Source: Adiantum capillus-veneris (lineage: Eukaryota; Streptophyta; Polypodiopsida; Polypodiales; Pteridaceae). Taken from it: a stretch of 64,000 bases of DNA. Made by a program: the position numbers and the translations under genes. Under the pieces are notes generated by a model. That model worked only from the letters and a program-made list of their open reading frames with translations, did not search any database and was not told the DNA's origin. Of this stretch, positions 44,682 through 54,016 are shown in pieces. The DNA is taken from contig CM043948.1 in the NCBI GenBank assembly GCA_014529385.2, positions 75,040,791 to 75,104,790 on the forward strand. The letters are read 5' to 3'. How positions within the stretch are numbered: the first letter of the stretch is position 1; every line of letters starts with the position of its first letter.

Positions 44682-45585
44682 TGGAGCTCAACTTTAGATA
44701 AGGACAAACACATGCACATCAAATGAGTTTTCATAGTTGATCATCGGAATTCCAACAGGCAAAGGACATTCCAAGATCTCTCTCAATCTTCTTGGCCCAA
44801 ACATAAAGACTATGCGCTGCTGAAAAAAGATCTTCCTGGACACATGAACATTAATCTGGATTCTTTGAGTTAAATGAAAAGGAGTGAACTGAGGGCCATT
44901 TTGATCATCCATTAAAGCCAACCATGAAGCTCCCAAGAAGGCACACCTGACTTATCCTCTGAGTTTTGCCCAAATTTCAGCAGCATAACAGCATAAATGG
45001 CTCAAAATACCAAAAAAACAGCCATCATAACTTGGAAAAATTTTGGCAGAGTTTCCCCAGAAGTAGAGCAGTGTGAACCCAAAATATAGACTGTCTATGT
45101 ATGCATAAACTGCCAACAATAGAACCCGAGCATCAATTAGGAATCACTAGTACATAGCCTATGGCGAGGTCACGAAAAGGGTGCTCCAGCTACCTGTATC
45201 ACCGAAAGGATCTCCACCTCACGCTATCGACCCTCACACGAAGGCTAATGCAAATCGCGTATAGTCAAGTCTCAGAAATGACTATCTTCCAGACCAAGTC
45301 TCAGAAATGGCTGGGACTGCCAAATACAACCAAGTATGGCTCCACAAATGCGTACAATGGCAGTTTCCACAAGTAACGTACAATCCACCAGATAATGCGC
45401 TCAAATAGGCGCCAAGTGATGCATACCAACAATAATTGCAAGTGACATCACTGCTAGTATATCACTGTACTCCAGCTACCTATACCTGTGTGAATCACCT
45501 CTACCTGTACCTGTCCCTGTAACCTGTAACCTGTAGCCCCGAATCTCGAAGCTTGAAGCTCGAAGCAGAAGGTACTCGAAGAAGA
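44682..45585 (-). other. E4 leader between primer site and gag
   Basis: About 0.9 kb without a recognised gene. A minus frame 44936-44694 (80 residues, IQINVHVSRKIFFQQRIVFM) is open, but nothing links it to a family. Near 45475-45540 the short unit acctgta is repeated. Leaders of Tat elements are usually non-coding. Confidence 0.5.
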
Positions 45586-45603
45586 TCCTCTGTGGGGGCG
45601 CCA
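45586..45603 (-). promoter_or_regulatory. E4 primer binding site
   Basis: TGGCGCCCCCACAGAGGA on the minus strand starts six bases after the 5' LTR. The TGGCGCC start is that of tRNA-Asp-type primer sites used by Athila and Tat elements; the rest departs from the perfect complement. Confidence 0.75.
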
Positions 45604-45609
45604 AAAGAA

Positions 45610-46753
45610 TGTGAGCGGGATGGAAACACACACAACGCCTCTATAATGACCCGACACACACTCTTGGGATGATACACACACACATTATGGGGCACCACTC
45701 GGCTTACACAACCAGCCTGGCCGAGATAGGAAACACACAGACGGAGTGAGAAGAGAGAGATTTCCCACTTGCCCACTCAACACTCACACATACACACTCA
45801 CACACACACTCTCAATTCAGCTCAAAGGAGGCAAATTGCTGTTGTTTAGACTCAATGAAGCTCAGCCCAACACCAATGGGGCAAATAGTTTACACAGTAT
45901 GGAGGAAATACACCAGATACAACCACAAAGTTAAGCAGAGGCTTCACTCACCAGAGAAGATTACACAAAAAAATAGCAGAAAATCTGTGAGGAATTTGGC
46001 AAAATGGACAGCACCATTGCGTTTAGAACGCCCAAAAACCCCACCCTACAATGTCACAGTGCTCAAATCCGACCTCGTATGAGCAATTTAGGGCCAAAAA
46101 ATGCTCCAAAAACAGCAAAAACACACTTGCGGCTGTTCCTCCTCTCTTCTCTACGTTTTTTCTGGTCTTCTCTCTATTTTTTTCAGTTCCCACACTTAAA
46201 TTTATTAGTTGGGCACCCTTGGCCTTTTAGATGACCTCAAGTTGGACCCCGAACAGGCCAAAAACTGACCTCACAGTGCATAATTGTCACCTTTTTGCAT
46301 CATCTGCACACCTGACACTCATTTCTTTTCAATAATGCGTCTCACAACCACATGAAGTGTCCCCAAAAATTGGTCCTAATGATGACCTTTTTGCATAACT
46401 CTCACAAGAAAACACCCACGTTGTGTCCGTATTCATCCACGTGCAAATATTGACCCCGTTCGGCCTCCTGACACCACTAGATGCCATCTGACGCACTTGC
46501 TTACCTCATGTCGTCGGCCCGTGGATAGATTCCTCGAGAAGTTTTACGCGCTAACAACTCCTCTTTATTATAGAAAAAACACAGTGGTATTGGTAAGAGT
46601 GAAAATTGATGCACTATGTACACCCTGTCCTACCTGTACACATGTGGCCCCCACGTAACCACCTGGCTCTGAAAAATGGGCAATTCTTTATTTGATGCAC
46701 CATGCATGTATATGTACATATGTGCAATCCCTTGCTCCAAAAAACTCCTGACA
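45610..46753 (-). repeat. E4 5' LTR
   Basis: The partner of 38079-39220, with TG and CA ends and the same internal text. On the minus strand it starts TGTCAGGAG and ends GCTCACA next to the primer site. Confidence 0.93.
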
Positions 46754-46897
46754 ACATGCACATGTATGTGTTGCAAGAAACGGAAAGGAAAGACTTCTGG
46801 CCTATTGTTATTATCCATACTAGGTGTAGGGAAAGGCTCTTATCACTAGAGTTGCATACCTTAAGTGTTGACAAGGTGACACCTTCACCACATGCCT

Positions 46898-47468
46898 CTA
46901 CCTCTTGCTGAAGTTCACACAATCCTCCATATTGGGTTCAAAACAAATAGGGCAAGAAGAGCCTACCCCAATCGGCTTTCCATTCTGCATCATGCGGCGG
47001 CTGTGCTTGGGTGGTCGCAGTTCACTTGAACTCTCTAGGCCAAGAGAGAGCATAGGCCCACTTGCGTCCACCAAATGCTTTAGGCTTTGTGTCTTGGACT
47101 TTGTGGTTGATGTAGTTGACAATAATTCTCAGATCATTAGAGAGAAAACTCTTGGTGCTACACAAAATCTGACTGTCGTGAGAGTGCTGCAGCTCTCAAA
47201 AGCAAAACTCACCGTTCTTTCTTCACCTCCTCTATCGGCACTCATTGACAAAATGCTTTGGTTGACAACAGTGATGACATTTCGTAACCCTCCCACTTGA
47301 TGCTCTTGATGTGCGATTAGCACGAGCAATGCAAGATGGGGAGCTTACCTCTTGGATATTGATGACACTACAACCTCGTAGTAGCACTTTGATGAAGGCG
47401 GTCAGTGCTTCTTCAGTATCTTCTTCTTTCGTTCTCCAATTGGAGAATTCTTGTAGCCATTCGTCCAT
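46898..47468 (-). pseudogene. E3 first reading frame with zinc knuckle
   Basis: About 55 bases after the E3 primer site an ATG at 47468 opens MDEWLQEFSNWRTKEEDTEE, a plausible gag start. The frame ends at 47232 with KCHHCCQPKHFVNECR, a CX2CX4HX4C knuckle. Broken frames continue to 46898, including a second Cys pair (SSCPICFEPNMEDCVN). The knuckle so close to the N-terminus is unusual for gag, where it normally lies at the C-terminal end, so parts may be deleted. E4 is inserted just after this. Confidence 0.55.
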
Positions 47469-47523
47469 GGTGGACGAAGTGCATTGTTTTCAGTCTTGTA
47501 AACCGAAGGTTTTCGAGAAGCCC

Positions 47524-47541
47524 TCCTCGATGGGGGCACCA
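47524..47541 (-). promoter_or_regulatory. E3 primer binding site
   Basis: TGGTGCCCCCATCGAGGA on the minus strand follows the 5' LTR by three bases. It is clearly related to the E4 site and to the leader after it (gaggaggcttctcgaa against gaggatcttcttcgag), which ties E3 to the E4 family. Confidence 0.7.
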
Positions 47542-47544
47542 AAA

Positions 47545-47699
47545 TGACAGGTGCAAAGCGCAAAACGGACCCCGATGGCCTCAACGCCAGGATCGCGCAC
47601 GCCAAGCTCATCACGGTAAGTGAACAGGGGGCACCAAATAGCTTTGAGCGGCTAGGACGCGAACAGTGGTAATTTAAATAGCAGAAATACTGCACACCG

Positions 47700-47763
<64 letters not shown>

Positions 47764-48862
47764 TAGGTGATGAAAACCCCTCGAGATGTGAGGAATCTTG
47801 ATTCAAAGCGATATTTACAAAAACCTTAGTTTCGGCGAGATGGCGATTGTGGTGAAAGAGAGAGATAGAGAGCCTATAGTGCGTTCTCTAGAGAAAATTC
47901 CATATACACGAAGATTCTACTCTTGTGTGTGGCGACCCTTGGAGTCAGGGTGTGTGCATGGCTTCATTCTCAAGTGTTGACTCCCAAGTGCTCCACCAAC
48001 TGGTGCTAGTCTTGCAAGTGCCCTACTCCCCCCAAGTGGTCAAGTGACCCAAAACGCTCTCCCCGTTGCCCCTGATAGTGACCTCTTAGTGCCCTTTTAT
48101 AGGTGCAGGCTGCACTAATTTAGGATAATCTGATTAGGTTAGGGCTCTAATTAGGAGAGACAAAGCAAGGAGCCGGGTCCCAGATGGTTGACCCTTGCTT
48201 TGTTTATGAGAAGTTTTAAACAATATCTCCTAGGTGGGCCTTTGTGACCATCACCTAGAGAGAGGTGGCAATATACAATTGGTTTAAATACAAGATTTTG
48301 TCTTGAAAACGGAAAAATTAATATCCTACGGATGTTATTGTGGGGATGTGTTGTGGACAAGATGCCAGTGAATGGCGGGCCTCGCTAGTGCGTCATTGTA
48401 GCGCGCTGATCACTTTCGGGGTCGCCTGAGGCATGCCTTTGGCGTCATTTCCTCGGTGTCATTTCCTAAACCGTGGTCGCCATCGCATGATGATTTGATG
48501 TCTTTTCGTTGTTGTTGGGCGTCGATGTCGAGTTTCTTCTTTGGTTTCTCCTTCTTGTGTGTGTGTATGGCATGTTGTGTTTGTTTAATTGTGTGCATGC
48601 GAGTGTAATGCACTCGTGTATGTATGTGCATGTGCTCGTAAGCGCGTATGTGCGTGTGTGGGTGTATGTAAATGTGTAAGGGTCTAGGTGCTTGTGAGTG
48701 TGTGTGTGCATATGTATATGGGGTTGTGTGTGGGTGTGTAAGTGTGTGTGTGTGTGTAGGTAACGAGGGAGAGAGAGAGCTTATGCACCCTACGGGTTGC
48801 CAACAAGAGAACGAGAGAGGGAGAGTCAACGGGAGTGAGGGAGAGAGGGGGAGTAGTGGGCC

Positions 48863-48913
<51 letters not shown>

Positions 48914-49044
48914 ATGTGAATGAGAGAGAGAGAGTGAGCTTATTCTATTGCGCCCTCTAGGGCTGGTGACAACACCGAGAGAGGGAGAGTTTGGCTGCAT
49001 TAGATAATAGAGGAGAGAGAGAAGTTAACTTGCACCTGGCTGAG

Positions 49045-49079
<35 letters not shown>

Positions 49080-49579
49080 GAGGAGAGGGGGGGAGGTGAT
49101 GCCAAGGGAGGGGCGGCCCCTGTAGGCGCACGCGTGAGCAAGGGGGGAAGAGAGGGTGCCAGTAGTGGAGGGGAAGGAAAAAAATGATTTTTTATATCAT
49201 TTTGCATTATTAAGCTTCCCCAATTGGGGTTCATTCCCGCGGCAGCGGCTCGTCAAAGCCGGCCATCGAAGGGCTAATGATGGGCAATGATGGGGCATGA
49301 CTACGGGTGCCGCCAGAGCTGGGCTGCGTGGGCCATGGTGAGGGGGCGAGCTGAGCCCATGGTGTTGACGGGACCTGACGCCATGCGGGATGACGGGCGG
49401 GGTATAAGGCCAAGCTTGGCGAGAGCGTGGGGAGGGTCAGGGCCTGCCAGCAGGCGGTTGAGGGGTTGACGAGGGTGTGACAAGATAGGTGATGTCGGCG
49501 AGGCCAAGAGGGCACGGAAATTTGCGGTCCCGGCCTGTAAGTGGCAAGGGGCGGGTGATGCCATAAATGAGGGCGGCCA
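47545..49579 (-). repeat. E3 5' LTR (part shared with the left LTR)
   Basis: The match to 33617-35625 covers about 2,035 bases with GA tracts at 47703-47761 and 48866-48912 in the same places but different lengths. Similarity fails at gagggcggcca, after which the two sides differ. Confidence 0.85.
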
Positions 49580-49990
49580 CACATGGGCGGATTGGAGGGT
49601 CCGATTTGGACTTATTCGCACAAGGGCGGCTGCACATGGCTGTCTCTCATAAGAGAGGGCAGCCCTTTTGGCCTATAAAAGGAGGCCATTTCTACACACA
49701 TTTCATAGTGTGAAGTTGATGCAACAAGGTGAGTGTGAGGTGGTGAGAGTGAAGCAAGGCGGGAGTTCTATCAAGGGTTTAATCCCTTTGCAAACTACTT
49801 CTTCTTTTGAAGTGCTAAAGTCATTGAGTGGCTGCTTTCCCGTGGACGTAGCCCACATTGGGTGAACCACGTATATCGTGTGTACTCTCTCTCTCTCTCT
49901 CTACTCTATAATCTCTTGTGTGTGAAATCTATCTCTCTCCATTAAGTAATCTACTCAAAAATCTATTTAGCTACGTCTTATTTTCTAACA
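49580..49990 (+). repeat. Copia-LTR-like segment joined to the outer end of the E3 5' LTR
   Basis: Read on the + strand this has a TATA-like ctataaaagg at 49673-49682 and then tttcccgtggacgtagccca and gtgaaccacgtatatcgtgt, text typical of the R-U5 part of plant copia LTRs, a CT repeat, and an end attttctaaca with CA. It is missing from the other E3 LTR. It is either a copia solo LTR at the edge of E3 or the outer end of the E3 LTR that the other copy has lost. E1 gag resumes at 49991. Confidence 0.5.
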
Positions 49991-50397
49991 CTAGCATGGA
50001 TGTTGATATAGAGGCCTTTTGCCTTAAGCTCTCTCCGTTGCTCCCCCTTGTGTAGGCTCTCAATTTCCTTTTCCCTAGCCGCAATGATATATCGCTCAAC
50101 CTCTTGCACTTTGGCAAGGCTTCTAACATTAGGTATTATAACCTCGGAGGAGAATAGCTCTGAAGCGTTAGGGGGGGCAGTGAATGGAGTATTCATGTGC
50201 ACACTCTCCAGGAGCATGGGGTCTACGCTAGTCATGAATGGTGAATTTACTTCCCCATCCCCTTCATTTACCTCGTTATCTCCATGTTCAGGGCGAGTGG
50301 CTCTACTCAATGTTTCCTTCAAGCGGCTAAGCACTCTCGGCCCGGACTTTGGGCCCATGGCATGCATGTCTTGGCTTGAACTATCGGGATTAGGCAT
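49991..50397 (-). pseudogene. E1 gag, N-terminal part
   Basis: From ATG at 50397 the frame reads MPNPDSSSQDMHAMGPKSGP, a hydrophilic N-terminus, then VQEVERYIIAAREKEIESLH, a likely helix, and INIHAS at the junction with E3. The continuation TSIEN, a stop, QQRVCDVIHRVIELER lies at the other side of E3 (33614 leftward). The order and proximity to the 5' LTR support gag; no family domain is visible in this part alone. Confidence 0.65.
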
Positions 50398-50400
50398 CAA

Positions 50401-51554
50401 GGGTAACCCTCCATGACATCGTAGTCAGAGAGAGAGTCACTAGATGTAATATGTGGATCTGATTGGTACTACCTTGAGTTCCCGCTGAGGGCCTAGAGCC
50501 TAAGGTAGAGGAATAATGAGTCTCCGCATGAACGGAGACACTCTCTATGTGCTCGTCCTCTACCACACGACAAGAGTATAGGTACATGTGACCTCAACAC
50601 TCTAGAAGTGTTGGTGAGTGCTCGTGAAGGCCGCTCACCTAGTTTTTTAGGTGTTTACAACCCAAATTTTTTTTGTTATTTTTTGTCCTATTTTCTAACC
50701 AAGCTAGGAAATATGGTGTGTGATAGCTCAAAACGAGCGTCTTGGCTAGACAAATGTGTCGTACTTTATAGCCCCCGATTCAGTTAAGTAAAACCCTTGG
50801 AATCCTAAAAATAGTCTTTTCTTGGGTGGAAAGAGGGCTAGAATTAGTAAGTCCAAAGGGTGAGTGTGAAGGAGATGTTGTAGAACTTGAGGAACTTGTC
50901 CCACGTGCCCTCCCTTCACTTGAGGTCGTAGTCTTTATATATAAAGTAGTATGCATACTATATCATAAGACTGAGGCCTGGGCCTAGGCTTTGGGCTTGG
51001 GGTTGGGAGAATGATCCCGAACCTTCCTTTTAAGATAAGTTTTTTTAATTTTCTTTTTGTTTTTGAATTTTCTTTTTTGTCTTAGATATTCCGAGTCTTC
51101 TTTTTTATTATTAAACTTTTCCCAAAAAAATCTCTTTTTCAGTGGATAATGTTACGCGTGGGCGCCGAGCTCACACGCGCACACAATAGCTCTGTGTGGC
51201 TTTGTCTAACCTCCTTGCAACTAACACAAGTAATTAACATTGATTACCTCTGCTCACACACTGTCTAACACAGTACACTGCACACTCACAATACAATCAA
51301 CCTTCTCATTGTCTACTCTATTGCTCACTGTCTGCACTAACTAACAGATCTACTAACACCCGCACATTACAGATCTTAGCAAATCTAACAAAAAACCTGC
51401 ACATTTCAACAATAACAGATTCTAACAACCCTACTAAACCTGCGCATTACAACCACTTAGCAGATCTACACAAACTCGGACAAAAGATGAAAATAGATGA
51501 AAGAAAGGCTTCCAGAGGTAGCATTGAGTGCTCCTCAAGCTTAATGCAAGGCAA
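50401..51554 (-). other. E1 leader between 5' LTR and gag, no gene
   Basis: About 1.15 kb of low-coding-potential DNA with T-rich stretches near 50660 and 51030-51140 and an A/C-rich stretch with repeated cacta/aaca text at 51240-51480. Long leaders are normal for Athila elements. Confidence 0.6.
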
Positions 51555-51572
51555 TCCCCGGTAGCGGCGCCA
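51555..51572 (-). promoter_or_regulatory. E1 primer binding site, tRNA-Asp type
   Basis: TGGCGCCGCTACCGGGGA on the minus strand starts four bases inside the 5' LTR end. It is nearly the complement of the plant tRNA-Asp 3' end, as in Athila elements. Confidence 0.88.
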
Positions 51573-51576
51573 AAAA

Positions 51577-51799
51577 TGTGCATTTTGCCGCATATGTCGA
51601 AGGCTAGGAACTTGTCTGTGTACTGTGTGCGAGCCTCAAAAGGCTACAAGCACACAACTAGACAGTCCTAACAAGCTCAAAGAAAAAATGGCGTGTCACT
51701 CACTGCTCAATGCTTCCGTCATGAAGGATCCTGTGTTACAAAGAAGAAGGAGCCATTGCCGATGCCGCGCTCAACCACCGATGCCGCCGCAATGCTCGA

Positions 51800-51858
<59 letters not shown>

Positions 51859-52183
51859 CATACACACACACACATACATATGTGAGCACACGAAGGAGAA
51901 GGAGATAGAGATGGAGCAAGAGCACTCCTTAGCTTGCACCTCAAAAAATGAGGATTTTTAGGTCAAATGGATCTTTTATAAGAGTTTGACCCATTCATAC
52001 ATAGGCGCCCACAATCGCCGATTGTTGCAAAACTACTGTAAAAATAAGATAAGTGGTGCGCCTTTCATCAACTATCACCTACACACCTATTCGACCGACA
52101 AGCCCCGTCCATGACTCCATGACTCAATCAAATAAATAATAAGGCGTCCGTTGAAGGTGATAGGTTGTCTGTGAAAGTTAACA
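51577..52183 (-). repeat. E1 5' LTR
   Basis: It starts TGTGCATTTTGCC and ends AGTTAACA on the + strand and matches the left LTR at 12634-13212, with a CT tract at 51804-51855 at the equivalent place. The divergence between the two LTRs is visibly higher than for E4, so E1 is older. Confidence 0.9.
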
Positions 52184-53335
52184 TTTCTAACCTACACAAT
52201 GTTCCGAACACCATTAGGCAAGGTCAATGTCAAGTCAAAGGGGGACCAAATCCTTAGTAGCTTCAAGAGGAGTCTATTTCTCCCTCTTGCACATTCAACG
52301 CTAGTAAGAATATACGTACAAAGTGGTGTGAGTTTCCAAGTACCTAATGCAAAAATTAGAGGAGGCAACCACACACTTGAATCTATCCCCATTATGATTT
52401 CCCTCAAGAATTTCTTAATTGGCCCCTAGCACACCATCAAAGATTGTTAAATCTACATCCTTGCGAATAAACATCATTGTCATTCGGGCAAGGGGCAAGA
52501 CCCTTAAAACATGCACAAAGAGATGCATAGGCAACCGACAACTAAGATAGATGAATATAGCAGCCTTACCATAAAGGTTGGAATGGATATCACTTACCAT
52601 TTTCTATCAAAAGGTAATTATTAACCATTCATCCAAATATGGCCACTCATTGCATTGAATCATGGGTTTGCTGATTGCTTTTAGCATACAGTAGCTTGAG
52701 GGATCCTTGGGTAGGACATATGAGTGGTAATGGAAGAAAATTTACCTCCACAAGTAGCTTGAAGGACATGTGGGAGAGCATATTCTCAACAATGCCGGCA
52801 TGGAGAGCCATGAAGGTACTTTTGTAAGGCTATGGAGTGGTTTTTTTCTACCAAATTAGATGGAAACAAATCTGCATAAAGAACATGAATGAGGTGGAAT
52901 CATTCATGTCACACATTCGATGGAAGCAATAATCACAAAGGTTACATACAATGCGTGGGAAAGTCTTTTTGGTCGTTGCTTGGGTGTAGGTGATAATTGG
53001 AGTTGGAGTGAATATGTTCCACAAGTGCCACCATGTTATCCTTTATATGCTTGAAACTTAGAAGCCTCCCCTTCCAATGTAGCTCCATATACATAATGAT
53101 AGTACACATGATTAGGACACATGATGCTTGGTTGCATGAATACCCAATCCTCTTTTTTGAAGTGACCTTCAAGCCATTCACCATCTTCATTTTTTGTGTT
53201 GTGAAAAATCATCTCTCCAATGTCGTCCTTGGGTCTCCTATGGCTAGCTAAGGTAGGCATGGCTGCATGCAATAGCATTTAAACTTAAAAAGGTGGAAGA
53301 AAGAGGTGGAAGGACAAAGGTGTAGAGCGCTAATT
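52184..53335 (-). other. Right flank of E1, probable old element relic
   Basis: Minus-strand frames of 60-80 residues are open here (52407-52192, 52600-52415, 53190-52942), with no motif I can name. Given the zf-RVT relic on the far side of E1, this may be the upstream part of the same LINE. It is too decayed to call. Confidence 0.3.
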
Positions 53336-53339
53336 CCCA

Positions 53340-53639
53340 AGAGCTTGAGCTTGAGAGAGTGTAGATGGTAGATATAGATTCTCTAGTGGAAGGTGGGAGA
53401 GATTGAGCTACGAGATTTTGGATGGCAGCTATGGAGAACTCACGATAGATAGGGGAGCTTGAGCTTGAGAGAGTGTAGATGGCAGCTATGGAGGGCATGG
53501 GGAATGGGAATTGGTGGTGATGCACATTATAGAGTGAGGGTGCAGATGGCAGTTATGAAGAGCCTTAATTGGTGCACGTCTTAGAAGAGAGTGAGGGTGT
53601 AGATGGTAGCCATGGATAGCTTCAATTGGTGCAGTTGTT

Positions 53640-53708
<69 letters not shown>

Positions 53709-53770
53709 ATATATGGTAGATATGGAAAGCTTCAATTGAAGTAGATTTTAGAGAGAGTGAAGTGGAGAAC
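53340..53770. repeat. Degenerate tandem repeats with a (GA)n core
   Basis: The text gagagtgtagatggcagctatgg recurs about five times with varying spacers, often followed by agcttcaattggtgca. A GA tract of about 27 units lies at 53650-53704. Confidence 0.75.
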
Positions 53771-53847
53771 GGGTCTTTAGGGAGAGAAAAGGTTATTTTG
53801 ATGTTAGAATATGATTTTTTCAAATTTTTAAAAAAAAAATTGGGGGT

Positions 53848-54016
53848 GGGGGGGGGGGGGGGGGGGGGGGGACTTTGAGTGGGGGATTTTTTTTTTGTAA
53901 TTCTAGAAAATTTTGAGCTTTTAGGGTTTTTTCATGGAGGGGGTTGCTTTTGGTGGGCCAATAAGTAAGTAAGTAGACATAATTTGGAAACCCCCACTCC
54001 CCCCCCCCCCCCCCCC
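53848..54016. repeat. G24 run and C18 run facing each other
   Basis: A run of 24 G occupies 53848-53871 and a run of about 18 C occupies 53999-54016, with 127 bases between. On one strand they are complementary and could pair. Assembly error in such runs is possible. Confidence 0.7.

Larger units (their letters stand above)
38079..46753 (-). mobile_element. E4: Tat-lineage Ty3 retrotransposon with two RNase H domains, inserted in E3
   Basis: LTRs of 1,142 and 1,144 bases (38079-39220, 45610-46753) flank gag, protease, RT, RNase H, a second RNase H, and integrase in minus-strand order, with a primer site and a purine-rich tract at the proper ends. Total about 8.7 kb. A second, plant-type RNase H after the first is the mark of the Tat branch. 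It has the longest uninterrupted frames of any element here, though with a few stops. The flanks acacg (38073-38077) and acatg (46754-46758) may be a 5-base target duplication with one change, one base away from the left LTR. Confidence 0.92.
33617..49990 (-). mobile_element. E3: long-LTR element without polymerase genes, inserted in E1 gag and host to E4
   Basis: Two related direct repeats of about 2.0 kb (33617-35625 and 47545-49579) frame the unit. A primer site follows the right repeat on the minus strand. Excluding E4, the interior is only about 3.2 kb and holds gag-like frames with CCHC knuckles and one frame with a membrane-like segment; no RT, RNase H or integrase is seen. It is therefore non-autonomous as found. 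The right end is set at 49990 because E1 gag resumes exactly there; the 411 bases 49580-49990 are absent from the left LTR and are described separately. Confidence 0.75.
12634..52183 (-). mobile_element. E1: Athila-like Ty3 LTR retrotransposon, expanded by nested insertions
   Basis: Two related LTRs about 0.6 kb long bound the element: 12634-13212 (3' LTR) and 51577-52183 (5' LTR). Next to the 5' LTR is a tRNA-Asp-type primer site; next to the 3' LTR is a clean polypurine tract. Gag, protease, RT, RNase H and integrase follow in minus-strand order between them. The gag knuckles of CX2CX3HX4C type and the integrase text FEKWGLDFVGP suit the Athila/Tat branch. The flanks read ttttt (12629-12633) and tttct (52184-52188), a possible 5-base target duplication with one change. 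Removing E2 with its duplication and E3 with E4 leaves roughly 13 kb, the usual Athila size. All coding parts are broken. Confidence 0.85.

Noticed and set aside
33617-49990. E3 as a plus-strand element with a purine tract at 47527-47544
   Set aside because: The stretch gatgggggcaccaaaa could pass as a purine tract on the + strand, but its reverse complement matches the E4 primer site and leader, and the knuckle frames are on the minus strand. The minus orientation is better supported, though the copia-like end at 49580-49990 leaves some doubt.
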